Shown in pieces: positions 45,573 to 53,258 of a DNA stretch of 64,000 nt. How positions within the stretch are numbered: the stretch's first letter is position 1; each line of letters opens with the position of its first letter. This DNA is from Sporosarcina luteola (lineage in GTDB: Bacteria > Bacillota > Bacilli > Bacillales_A > Planococcaceae). The position numbers were made by a program, and so were the translations under genes. The notes under the pieces were generated by a model. The model was not told the origin of the DNA and did no database searches. It saw nothing but the letters and a program-made list of their open reading frames with translations. The stretch spans positions 1 to 64,000 of the forward strand of contig NZ_JAMBOI010000011.1 of NCBI RefSeq assembly GCF_023715535.1, in the 5' to 3' direction.

Positions 45573-46375
45573 TTCACAACCCCCTCTTCAACAATGAATC
45601 GGTCGGCATCGATTGCTTCATCGCCCAATTGGTGTAAAGCATTCAGGAAATAAACCGCAAAATCCCCCGGACCCGAAGCTGATTCAGCCGCCAATTCACC
45701 CGCTCTTTTGTAAAAGGCGAGACTGTAAGCAACCGCGTCAATCGGCGAATGTGTACCGACGGACAGGAAAGCGGCGGAAACCGCACTTAACAGGCAGCCC
45801 ATACCTGTAATTTTACTCATGAGCGGATGCCCTCCTGTGATCCTGATGATTTTTCCACCATCTGTCACGATGTCGGTCTCGCCGGTAACAGCGACGAGGC
45901 AACGGTGGCGGCGGGCCACATCTTTCGCCGCCTCCTCAATATTTGCCGATCCGTCTCCTGCATCGACACCTTTCACTTCCCATTCAACACCTGCAATGGA
46001 TGCAATCTCACCGGCATTTCCACGTATGAGCGTAATCTCCAGTTCCCCCAGAAGTCTCGTGACCGTCTGTTTTCGGAAAGCGGTCGCCCCAGCTCCGACC
46101 GGATCCAATACGAGCGGCCGCCCTTTAATAGAAGAAACTTTTCCAGCAGCAATCATTGATTCAACAGCCGAAGGATCCAACGTCCCGATGTTGAGCAATG
46201 TACAGGAGGAAACGGCAGCAACTTCCGCGGCCTCCTCGATCGCATCCGCCATAATCGGAGAAGCACCCAATGCCAGCAGACCGTTCGCTTGAAAGTTTGC
46301 GACGACGATATTCGTGATGCAATGGACTAACGGGTTTTGCGTACGCAGTTCTTTCAGCAATGAAGATTGAGCCAT
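45569..46375 (-). CDS. thiM: Hydroxyethylthiazole kinase
   Basis: A 268-residue kinase that salvages the thiazole half of thiamine: [56 protein letters not shown], and the late [14 protein letters not shown] with the catalytic Cys. The ATG directly follows the tenA stop (TAAATG). Confidence 0.93.
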   Translation of the reverse strand: MAQSSLLKELRTQNPLVHCITNIVVANFQANGLLALGASPIMADAIEEAAEVAAVSSCTLLNIGTLDPSAVESMIAAGKVSSIKGRPLVLDPVGAGATAFRKQTVTRLLGELEITLIRGNAGEIASIAGVEWEVKGVDAGDGSANIEEAAKDVARRHRCLVAVTGETDIVTDGGKIIRITGGHPLMSKITGMGCLLSAVSAAFLSVGTHSPIDAVAYSLAFYKRAGELAAESASGPGDFAVYFLNALHQLGDEAIDADRFIVEEGVVK

Positions 46376-47059
46376 TTATGCATGCACCTCGCTTGTTTCA
46401 AGAGACCATGATTGCTGCGTCCAAGCCATTTCCCAAAACTGCAATTCATAGTGGACGCTTTTAATGAAATGAGCTTTTAATTGTCCGCGTCTTTTATCCG
46501 AAAGATCTTCCGTCAATTTATTCAAACGGTCGATCTGTTCACGGGTTGCCTGTTCGAACCATTCAGAACTGTACGTGGCAATCCATTTGTCGTAAATCGG
46601 GTGGTCCGGTTTCGCGTCCTTCAACCTCTCGCCGATTTCGTAATACAACCAATAACATGGAAGCAATGCAGACAACGTCGTGGCCAAGTCACCTTCCAAC
46701 GCCGCCCGGTATAAATGCGAAGTGTACGCATACGCTGTCGGCGCCGGCTCAAAGTTTTCAATGTCCTCATCGGTAACTCCCAACAATCCAAAAAAGCCTT
46801 CATGCAATGAAATCTCCGCCCCGCATGTTCCATCCGCATGTTGAGCAAACCGCTGCACCGTCAATAAATCCGTTGCCTGGACTGCTGCCATTGCATGCAC
46901 TTTCGCAAAGTGCTTCAAATAGTACGAGTCTTGCAGGACATACTGTTTGAACACATCCTCTGGCAAAGTCCCTTCAGCAAGCGCTGCGATAAACGGATGA
47001 TGGAAGCTTGCCTCCCAAACATCGTCACATTCCTTCCGTACCTCTTCACAAAACGTCAT
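46376..47059 (-). CDS. tenA: Thiaminase II / aminopyrimidine aminohydrolase TenA
   Basis: A 227-residue all-helical enzyme that recovers the pyrimidine moiety from degraded thiamine. It has SFHHPFIAALAEGTLP, YVLQDSYYLKHFAK, a conserved Cys (active-site type) in CGAEISLHEG, PCYWLYYEIG, and Trp/Tyr residues toward the end. The start at 47059 follows GAAGGAGTGG. The 26 extra upstream codons run into the riboswitch terminator and are not used. It is the first gene of the thi operon. Confidence 0.92.
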   Translation of the reverse strand: MTFCEEVRKECDDVWEASFHHPFIAALAEGTLPEDVFKQYVLQDSYYLKHFAKVHAMAAVQATDLLTVQRFAQHADGTCGAEISLHEGFFGLLGVTDEDIENFEPAPTAYAYTSHLYRAALEGDLATTLSALLPCYWLYYEIGERLKDAKPDHPIYDKWIATYSSEWFEQATREQIDRLNKLTEDLSDKRRGQLKAHFIKSVHYELQFWEMAWTQQSWSLETSEVHA

Positions 47060-47089
47060 TCCGACCACTCCTTCAAAGTTTTGGAAAAC

Positions 47090-47132
47090 CAAAAAAGCCG
47101 CTTCACTCAACACAATCGTTGAAGAAGCGGCT
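47090..47132 (-). terminator. Riboswitch-controlled terminator before tenA
   Basis: On the minus strand: AGCCGCTTCTTCAAC / GTTGAGTGAAGCGGCT followed by six T. It lies between the TPP aptamer and tenA, as expected for ligand-controlled attenuation. Confidence 0.88.
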
Positions 47133-47164
47133 CGCATATCGGCGTAAGATAACCTTTGGAAGAC

Positions 47165-47260
47165 GTGCGACCCACTTCCCTACGCTGGTATGAGCCAGAT
47201 CAGGTTCGAAGGGTCCGCATATCGATACACGTCTCAGTCTTTCACAAAGACTCCCCAGTG
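47165..47260 (-). promoter_or_regulatory. TPP riboswitch (THI element)
   Basis: On the minus strand: CTGGGGAGTC, GACTGAGA, ACCCTTCGAACCTGATCTGG, CATACCAGCGTAGGGAAG, all conserved THI-box blocks in order. A possible promoter (TTGCGT, 16 bases, TATAGT at 47292-47287) lies just upstream. TPP binding should favour the terminator. The 470 bases from 47293 to 47763 hold no gene that can be supported. They are AT-rich, with an imperfect hairpin near 47640-47675. Confidence 0.93.
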
Positions 47261-47763
47261 GTTAACTCTTTTCAGTTTTCTACTACACTATAACATAGAT
47301 TACTAGTCACGCAAGGTCTATGTAATATTTAGTAACATATAACGTTAGACCATTCAGACCATTCATTTTACGTGTTAATAAAGTAACGGGGCATATACGG
47401 TGAGCACGATTTACGCATTTTATCAATTGGAATAAAATGGTTTATAAGGGACGAACCGATTAGTTTTTACCCTCTTTTTAGTCTTTCTTACGCTTTTTTA
47501 TTATTACAAAGGTTAATATTTCCATGAATACTTGTTAATTGGTTGTCACACTACTGTTATTTACTTTTGTTATTGTTGGTAATGTGCAGATGGGGCGCTG
47601 CCAACCAATCCGAGTGAAACTATTGCTTGGATAATAAAAAACGCTCCTACATGCTTGAGAAGGAGGCGGATGTACATAACAACTTACTAAACTGAGTGTT
47701 ATTTTTCGCTTCATGATCTGGTAGTCGAGTTAAAAAAATCAAAAAAAGGGAGTTTGATCATTC

Positions 47764-49371
47764 TTGGTTAACGAAACGAATCGTAATGAGAAGAACACGA
47801 AAAAGAAAATTTTGCCGTTTGTCATGTCGACGTCAATGCTAACTGCAGCTATTTTTGGAGCTGGCGGTTCAGCTTTAGCAGCTGAAAATGGTGAAAAAGA
47901 GTTCAAAAACCACGGTGAAAAAGTTTCCTATTATGCAACAAGCATTCCGGGTTCACCTGAAAAAGGGAAATTCATGCGTACGATTGCAAATAAAAACTTC
48001 GTAGCTGCAGAGCCGGGTGAAGATGATACAACAGATGAAGATGACACAGACACACCTAATAACGATGACGAAGATACAGATGCACCTGTAGATGAAGAAG
48101 GTACAGACGCACCAGCTGATGAACAGGAAGAAGTAGAAACTCCAGCTGATGAAGAAGAAGTTGAAGAAACACCAGCTGACGAAGAAGAAGCTGAAGAAAC
48201 TCCAGCTGATGAAGAAGAAGCTGAAGAAACTCCAGCTGACGAAGAAGAAGCTGAAGAAACTCCAGCTGACGAAGAAGAAGTTGAAGAAACACCAGCCGAA
48301 GAAGAAGTAGATGCTGAAGTGCCTGCTGAAGATGAAGTAGATGCTGAAGTACCTGCTGAAGAAGAAGTAGACGCAGAAGCGCCTGCTGACGAAGAAGTAG
48401 ATGCTGAAGTGCCTGCTGACGAAGAAGTAGATGCTGAAGTACCTGCTGAAGAAGAAGTAGACGCAGAAGCGCCTGCTGAAGAAGAAGTAGACGCAGAAGT
48501 GCCTGCTGAAGATGAAGTAGATGCTGAAGTACCTGCTGAAGAAGAAGTAGACGCAGAAGCGCCTGCTGACGAAGAAGTAGATGCTGAAGTACCTGCTGAA
48601 GAAGAAGTAGACGCAGAAGCGCCTGCTGAAGAAGAAGAAGAAGCTGTCGACGGAGATGAAGCTGTAGAGTCACCTGCTGACGAAGAAGATTCTAATGAAG
48701 CACCTGTAAATGAAGATGATGCTACAGACGCACCAGCTGAAGAAAATGCTGAAGAAGATGCTGAAGTAGATGCTGAAGAAACAGAAAAGCCAGCTGACGA
48801 GAATATCACTGAAGATACGTCGTCAACTGACCAAGCCGATTCAATTATAACAGATGACCAAATTAATGAGTACAAATCTATCTTACAAAATTATGTAAGT
48901 TTGATTGACTACTATAACCTTGCAATCCAAGATCACCTCGGAATTGTCTTGCCAGGTGAAGAAGCAGAAGAACTACCAGTCGAAGGTGACGATGTAGTAG
49001 AATTACCTGCTGGCGATGACGCTGTTGAAGGCGACGACGCTGTTGAAGGTGACGACGCTGTTGAAGGCGATGACGCTGTCGAAGGTGACGACGCTGTTGA
49101 AGGCGACGACGTAGTTGAAGGCGACGACGCTGTTGAAGGCGACGACGCTGTTGAAGGCGACGACGCTGTTGAAGGCGATGACGTTGTTGAAGGCGATGAC
49201 GCTGTTGAAGGCGATGACGCTGTTGAAGGTGACGACGCTGTTGAAGACGAAGAAGTTACTGAGCAACCAACTACAGACGCTGTTCAAACAACAGTTTGGG
49301 ACAAGCTAGTCGGATATTACAACCAAGTTGTTACAGCTTACAGCTCATTCTTCGGATTGCTCAAAAAGTAA
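47764..49371 (+). CDS. Secreted, highly acidic repeat protein
   Basis: A 535-residue predicted exported protein. The signal peptide (KKKILPF, hydrophobic core, SALA cleavage near residue 39) is followed by Asp/Glu-rich repeats. These are ten-residue units of ETPADEEEVE type, then ten-residue units of EEVDAEVPAE type. A short non-repeat helix (ILQNYVSLIDYYN) follows, then thirteen six-residue GDDAVE or GDDVVE units. The protein ends in an amphipathic WDKLVGYYNQVV helix. There is no LPxTG, SLH or lipobox anchor. It starts with TTG; AAGGGAG is 11 bases upstream. It could bind cations or the wall. No family was recognised. Confidence 0.75.
   Translation: MVNETNRNEKNTKKKILPFVMSTSMLTAAIFGAGGSALAAENGEKEFKNHGEKVSYYATSIPGSPEKGKFMRTIANKNFVAAEPGEDDTTDEDDTDTPNNDDEDTDAPVDEEGTDAPADEQEEVETPADEEEVEETPADEEEAEETPADEEEAEETPADEEEAEETPADEEEVEETPAEEEVDAEVPAEDEVDAEVPAEEEVDAEAPADEEVDAEVPADEEVDAEVPAEEEVDAEAPAEEEVDAEVPAEDEVDAEVPAEEEVDAEAPADEEVDAEVPAEEEVDAEAPAEEEEEAVDGDEAVESPADEEDSNEAPVNEDDATDAPAEENAEEDAEVDAEETEKPADENITEDTSSTDQADSIITDDQINEYKSILQNYVSLIDYYNLAIQDHLGIVLPGEEAEELPVEGDDVVELPAGDDAVEGDDAVEGDDAVEGDDAVEGDDAVEGDDVVEGDDAVEGDDAVEGDDAVEGDDVVEGDDAVEGDDAVEGDDAVEDEEVTEQPTTDAVQTTVWDKLVGYYNQVVTAYSSFFGLLKK
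48135..48640 (+). repeat. 30-bp coding repeats in the acidic protein
   Basis: About sixteen near-identical ten-codon units in two subtypes (ETPADEEEVE-like, then EEVDAEVPAE-like). Several neighbouring units are identical at DNA level, indicating recent expansion. Confidence 0.85.
49012..49245 (+). repeat. 18-bp coding repeats in the acidic protein (13 units)
   Basis: Thirteen six-codon units GDDAVE (two are GDDVVE), differing mainly by C/T changes at third positions. This is a minisatellite likely to vary in copy number. Confidence 0.9.
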
Positions 49372-49488
49372 AATAGCAACAAAATAAAACTGAATAACTG
49401 CATCCCATACTAACAGGAAATGTTATCATTGCCTGCCCTGAACCGTATGCCTTACGGTTGATCAAAATAAGATATCAATAAACTATAC

Positions 49489-49530
49489 AGCCCTTGAGAA
49501 CTCCGATTGGAGTTTTCAAGGGCTTTATTC
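49489..49530 (+). terminator. Terminator of the acidic-protein gene
   Basis: Arms AGCCCTTGAGAACTCC / GGAGTTTTCAAGGGCT around a four-base loop, then TTATTCTTTT. A smaller hairpin AACCGT / ACGGTT precedes it at 49441-49459. Confidence 0.88.
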
Positions 49531-49535
49531 TTTTC

Positions 49536-49681
49536 GGTGCCTGTGCACCACACATTTATGACAATTCAACAAATTTTATAATAATGCAGAAAGAAGCCGA
49601 TCAAACGTTAACTTGATCGGCTTCTTTAATTATTTTATACAATTGTAGTGTATTGTCTGAATTGTACGCCGCACAGGCACC
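49536..49681 (+). repeat. GGTGCC element, copy K
   Basis: Perfect hairpin AAGAAGCCGATCAA / TTGATCGGCTTCTT, with paired changes. Two tandem CAAACAATTC units follow, the second running into the stop codon of the MscS gene. Confidence 0.9.
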
Positions 49682-49700
49682 CAAACAATTCCCAAACAAT

Positions 49701-50945
49701 TCACTCGCCTTTTACTTCATGGCCCAGCGCTTTCAAGTCACTGCCCGTCGGATTTTGAAATACGCTAAGTCCAAATTCCCCGGCAACGGCAAAAAGATGA
49801 TCGAAAATATCAGCTTGTACAGTTTCATATACGGTCCATTTAACACTATTTGCAAAGGCGTAAATTTCAATTGGCAGTCCATGCTCCCCCGGTGCCAATT
49901 GCCGCACCATCAATGTCTTTTCCTGATGGATGCCTGGATGGCGTCGAAGGTATTCATTAATGTATGCCCGGAAGACCCCGATATTCGTCATCGCCCTTCC
50001 GTTCACATGATTATTCCGATCAATCTTGTTTGAAACATTGTACTCCTCAATCTCCCGTTCCCGTTCAACAATATACTCCGAGAGAAAATGAATCTGTTTA
50101 TAATGCTCAATCATGTCCTCCGTGCAAAACTGGATACTGGACATATCGATATACAACGCACGCTTGATTCGCCTGCCGCCGGATTCCTGCATTCCGCGCC
50201 AGTTAATGAAATGATCCGAAATGAGCGCATAGCTCGGAATCATCGTCACCGTCTGATCGAAGTTCCGCACCGCCACCGTATTCAAGGAAATATCGATGAT
50301 ATCCCCGTTTGCGCCATAATTCGGCACTTCAATCCAATCGCCCATTCGAACCATTTCGGTTGCCGACAACTGGATTCCCGCCACTAATCCTAATAAAGAA
50401 TCCTTAAAAACCAACATAAATACTGCAGAAAGAGCACCAATCCCACTCAGCAGGATAATCGGACTTTCGCCCATCAGATTGGCAGTCACCAAAATGGCAC
50501 CAACAACTACAACAGTGATTTTAGCAACTTGCACGTATCCCTTAATCGGCTTCGTTTTTGCGATCTCGTATGTCTGATAAATGTCATTGAACACGCTTAG
50601 TAGTCGATTGATAACACTAAACGCCACAATCATAATATACGTCAGCGCCAACGTTTCGATCACCTTTTGATACGTCGGAAAAGTTGCAGCGAAATAATAA
50701 ATGATAAGTGCAGGCACAAAATGGGATAATCTGCGAAGCACTTTCCGTTCCAACAGAATACTGCCCCACTGGATTTTATGCTTTTTCACAATATGAGCGA
50801 TGAATCGGATAATCAAATGTTTCGTAATAAAATTTGCGATGATGCAAAGAAGTGTGATGACAGTAACCAGGATGACAAAGGACAGCGGGTCAACCAAGGT
50901 ATCATCCACTCCGTAACCTAATAGCCGATTACGAATAAAGTTCAT
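49701..50945 (-). CDS. MscS-family mechanosensitive channel (YbdG-like)
   Basis: A 414-residue membrane protein with five helices before an MscS beta domain (GIGALSAVFMLVFKDSLLGL pore-lining helix, MVRMGDWIEVPNYGANGDII) and a long C-terminal domain with GRAMTNIGVFRAYINEYLRR. Length and C-terminal block match the YbdG miniconductance group. It would release solutes on hypo-osmotic shock. GGAGGAG precedes the ATG. Confidence 0.88.
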   Translation of the reverse strand: MNFIRNRLLGYGVDDTLVDPLSFVILVTVITLLCIIANFITKHLIIRFIAHIVKKHKIQWGSILLERKVLRRLSHFVPALIIYYFAATFPTYQKVIETLALTYIMIVAFSVINRLLSVFNDIYQTYEIAKTKPIKGYVQVAKITVVVVGAILVTANLMGESPIILLSGIGALSAVFMLVFKDSLLGLVAGIQLSATEMVRMGDWIEVPNYGANGDIIDISLNTVAVRNFDQTVTMIPSYALISDHFINWRGMQESGGRRIKRALYIDMSSIQFCTEDMIEHYKQIHFLSEYIVEREREIEEYNVSNKIDRNNHVNGRAMTNIGVFRAYINEYLRRHPGIHQEKTLMVRQLAPGEHGLPIEIYAFANSVKWTVYETVQADIFDHLFAVAGEFGLSVFQNPTGSDLKALGHEVKGE

Positions 50946-51088
50946 TTGTCTCCTCCACTATGCGTAGTCCTTCCCATTATACCAGAACCAAGAGGTCCCC
51001 ACTTTCTTCAGCCTCCTGTGCAGGCAACGATACGATTTAGTGGAATATGATACAATCGAGAAAATACCAAACAAATGAGGTAAATGAT

Positions 51089-51370
51089 ATGTGCCGAAAC
51101 ATTAAAACACTGTTTAATTTTTGCCCTCCAGCTACTACGGATGAAATTTATTCCGCTTCGCTCCAGTATGTGCGGAAGATTTCTGGTTACAACAAGCCAT
51201 CGAAGGCAAACGAGGATGCTATTAATCTTGCTGTTGAGGAAGTCGCGATTGCTACACAAAAATTACTCAACACATTGGTAACAAATGCCGAACCTCGTAA
51301 TCGGGAAATTGAAGCTGAACGGGCTCGGGCCCGCAATGCAAAAAGATTTGGATTGAAAAATCAGGAGTAG
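51089..51370 (+). CDS. DUF2277 family protein
   Basis: A 93-residue protein starting MCRNIKTLFNFCPPAT and containing LQYVRKISGYNKPSKANE, the characteristic blocks of DUF2277, a small family of unknown function. GAGGTAAA lies upstream of the ATG at 51089. The longer frame to 51047 is not supported. Confidence 0.85.
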   Translation: MCRNIKTLFNFCPPATTDEIYSASLQYVRKISGYNKPSKANEDAINLAVEEVAIATQKLLNTLVTNAEPRNREIEAERARARNAKRFGLKNQE

Positions 51371-51407
51371 GTGCTACGGAAAATGACTAATTCCAAGGGG
51401 GAATTCT

Positions 51408-53120
51408 ATGTCTATGAAAAAAATACATATTCAAATTGTTTTATTGCTATGCCTGCTTTTAGTAGGCGCATGCACAAATGATTCTGCTCCTATCAAAGAG
51501 TCCCAGCATAAGACAGAGCAGCCACAAGAGCAAAAAGTTGATTATCAAGCGGCAGTTGAATCAAAAAATACAGAACTTGAAATGACTCCTTTGGAATTAA
51601 CATCCTACAGCGAGGAAGTCGGCGCTGCATTACTCGAACCAACCCACACAAACTTCGCGGTAAATGAAATTGTCACCGTTGAAGGAACGGTCGAAAATAC
51701 GGACCAATTACAAGAAGACTATGTATGGATCAAAATCAGATATACAGGAGAAGCGCTTTCTGCTGACTCGATGGAATACTATGCGCCAATAAAAGATGGT
51801 AAATTCAAACAGGACGTAAGGCTGTTCAATGGAGAGGGAGAATACCAAGTAACTGTGATGCTCCCAAGTACGAAACAGAAAAATTATTACTATGACCTTG
51901 CAAAATTCACTGTCTTCAACGTCAACCCTGCGATCAAGAGGGACCTTACATACACCCCCTTTGCCCAGGAAGCTGGATTGACACTTGAGGCACCGGCTAG
52001 CGGATATGTGAATGAAAACGAGATTTTCACCCTCAAAGGGGAAATCCCTTCCATCAAGGGACCAAACGAACAACTGATGCTTGAACTCAAAAAAGACGGG
52101 GAAACGTGGAAGCACATAATAACAGTTAAGAACGGCAAATTCGCGTATGATGTCCCTTTATTTTACGGAAAAGGTGTCCATCAATTAAAAGTCTACGTTC
52201 CTGACGAGGAGAGAAACAATTATTTTCAAGAGGGAACGATTCTTTATATCGATAATGAATCCGACCTTGTCACTGAACCGATCAAGTACATGACGACATA
52301 TGAGGAACGAGGCGTCAAACTCACCTATCCGACAGCCGGCGGCGAAGAAACCAATTTAACGTATCGCGTAAAAGGCAGTATCGACAAAGATGCCCCATTT
52401 GCAAAAGAGACGACACATCTATATATTACGACGAAAAAAGATGGAGACGAGGCACTATCCGTTATTCCAGTCGATAATTACAAATTCGACGATGAATTCT
52501 ATTTACGCTTCGGACCGGGAACCTACGACGTAACCGTTAGTGTTCCGAAAATAAAAGAGAAAAACAGTGCTAAGTTTTATTATTATGATGTAGCCAAATT
52601 CACAGTCAAAAGTACAGCCACGGAGGACCAACGTGATCTATTGCCATCACGGGGAGTTCAATCCGATGCCCCTGAAATCATCGCGATTGTGAAAGAGCTC
52701 ATAACTGAGGATATGTCAGATCGCGAGAAAGCGAAGGCCGTCTATGAATTTACGGCTAAGTCAATTGCCTATGACGTACAAAAACAGAAAAACAGCGAGT
52801 TTGAATGGGATGATAGCGCGTTAAAAGTGCTGCAGCTTGAAAAAGGGATCTGCCAGGACTACACATATCTCGCCCTCGCCTTGCTCCGCGCGTCCGGCAT
52901 GGAAGCAAGATATATAGCAGGAACGGCCGGAGCGGGCTTCAACTGGTCCCGCCACGCCTGGGTTGAAGTGAAAGTCGACGGCGAATGGCTCACAATGGAC
53001 CCGACATGGGGCGCAGGCCACATTGCCAATGGTGAATTCGTAGCGAAATACACGGAAGATTACTTCGAGCCGGATGAAGAAGCATTCAAGACACACTCCC
53101 GGCATGGCGTGCAGTATTGA
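51408..53120 (+). CDS. Transglutaminase-domain lipoprotein
   Basis: A 570-residue exported lipoprotein (lipobox LLVGAC). Three beta-rich repeat domains of about 110 residues follow, each with a ready-to-spot FTLKGEIP-like or VTVEGTVEN-like opening and a YYYDLAKFTV or YYDVAKFTV ending. A C-terminal transglutaminase-like domain has Cys in KGICQDYTYLALALLR, His in SRHAWVEVKV and Asp in TMDPTWG, a complete catalytic triad. It probably cuts or cross-links proteins at the cell surface. AGGGGG precedes the ATG. Confidence 0.87.
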   Translation: MSMKKIHIQIVLLLCLLLVGACTNDSAPIKESQHKTEQPQEQKVDYQAAVESKNTELEMTPLELTSYSEEVGAALLEPTHTNFAVNEIVTVEGTVENTDQLQEDYVWIKIRYTGEALSADSMEYYAPIKDGKFKQDVRLFNGEGEYQVTVMLPSTKQKNYYYDLAKFTVFNVNPAIKRDLTYTPFAQEAGLTLEAPASGYVNENEIFTLKGEIPSIKGPNEQLMLELKKDGETWKHIITVKNGKFAYDVPLFYGKGVHQLKVYVPDEERNNYFQEGTILYIDNESDLVTEPIKYMTTYEERGVKLTYPTAGGEETNLTYRVKGSIDKDAPFAKETTHLYITTKKDGDEALSVIPVDNYKFDDEFYLRFGPGTYDVTVSVPKIKEKNSAKFYYYDVAKFTVKSTATEDQRDLLPSRGVQSDAPEIIAIVKELITEDMSDREKAKAVYEFTAKSIAYDVQKQKNSEFEWDDSALKVLQLEKGICQDYTYLALALLRASGMEARYIAGTAGAGFNWSRHAWVEVKVDGEWLTMDPTWGAGHIANGEFVAKYTEDYFEPDEEAFKTHSRHGVQY

Positions 53121-53134
53121 TCAGCCCTCGTCGT

Positions 53135-53185
53135 GAATGGACCTTGGACTCGAAAGAATGGACCCTTGCTAAAAATGAATGGACC
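53135..53185. repeat. 21-bp array with a GAATGGACC core (3 units)
   Basis: GAATGGACC starts at 53135, 53156 and 53177, an exact 21-bp spacing, with variable bases between. In one plus-strand frame it reads EWTLDSK, EWTLAKN, EWTLEHE. It shares period, TGGAC core and the Trp-Thr reading with the array at 14036, and also lies just after a plus-strand stop codon. Confidence 0.85.
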
Positions 53186-53203
53186 CTGGAACATGAAACA
53201 GCG

Positions 53204-53250
53204 AAAAATCCCCTTCCACTTCTATTAAAAGAAGCGGAAGGGGATTTTTT
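53204..53250. terminator. Bidirectional terminator
   Basis: Arms AAAAATCCCCTTCC-A-CTTCT / AGAAG-C-GGAAGGGGATTTTT, between convergent genes. Confidence 0.9.
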
Positions 53251-53258
53251 ATTGGCGT

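Noticed and set aside
47931-48875. Long minus-strand Ser/Ala-rich frame opposite the acidic protein
   Set aside because: A mirror of the GAA/GAT-rich repeat on the other strand. The plus strand has a signal peptide and ordinary coding pattern; the reverse frame has no start site.
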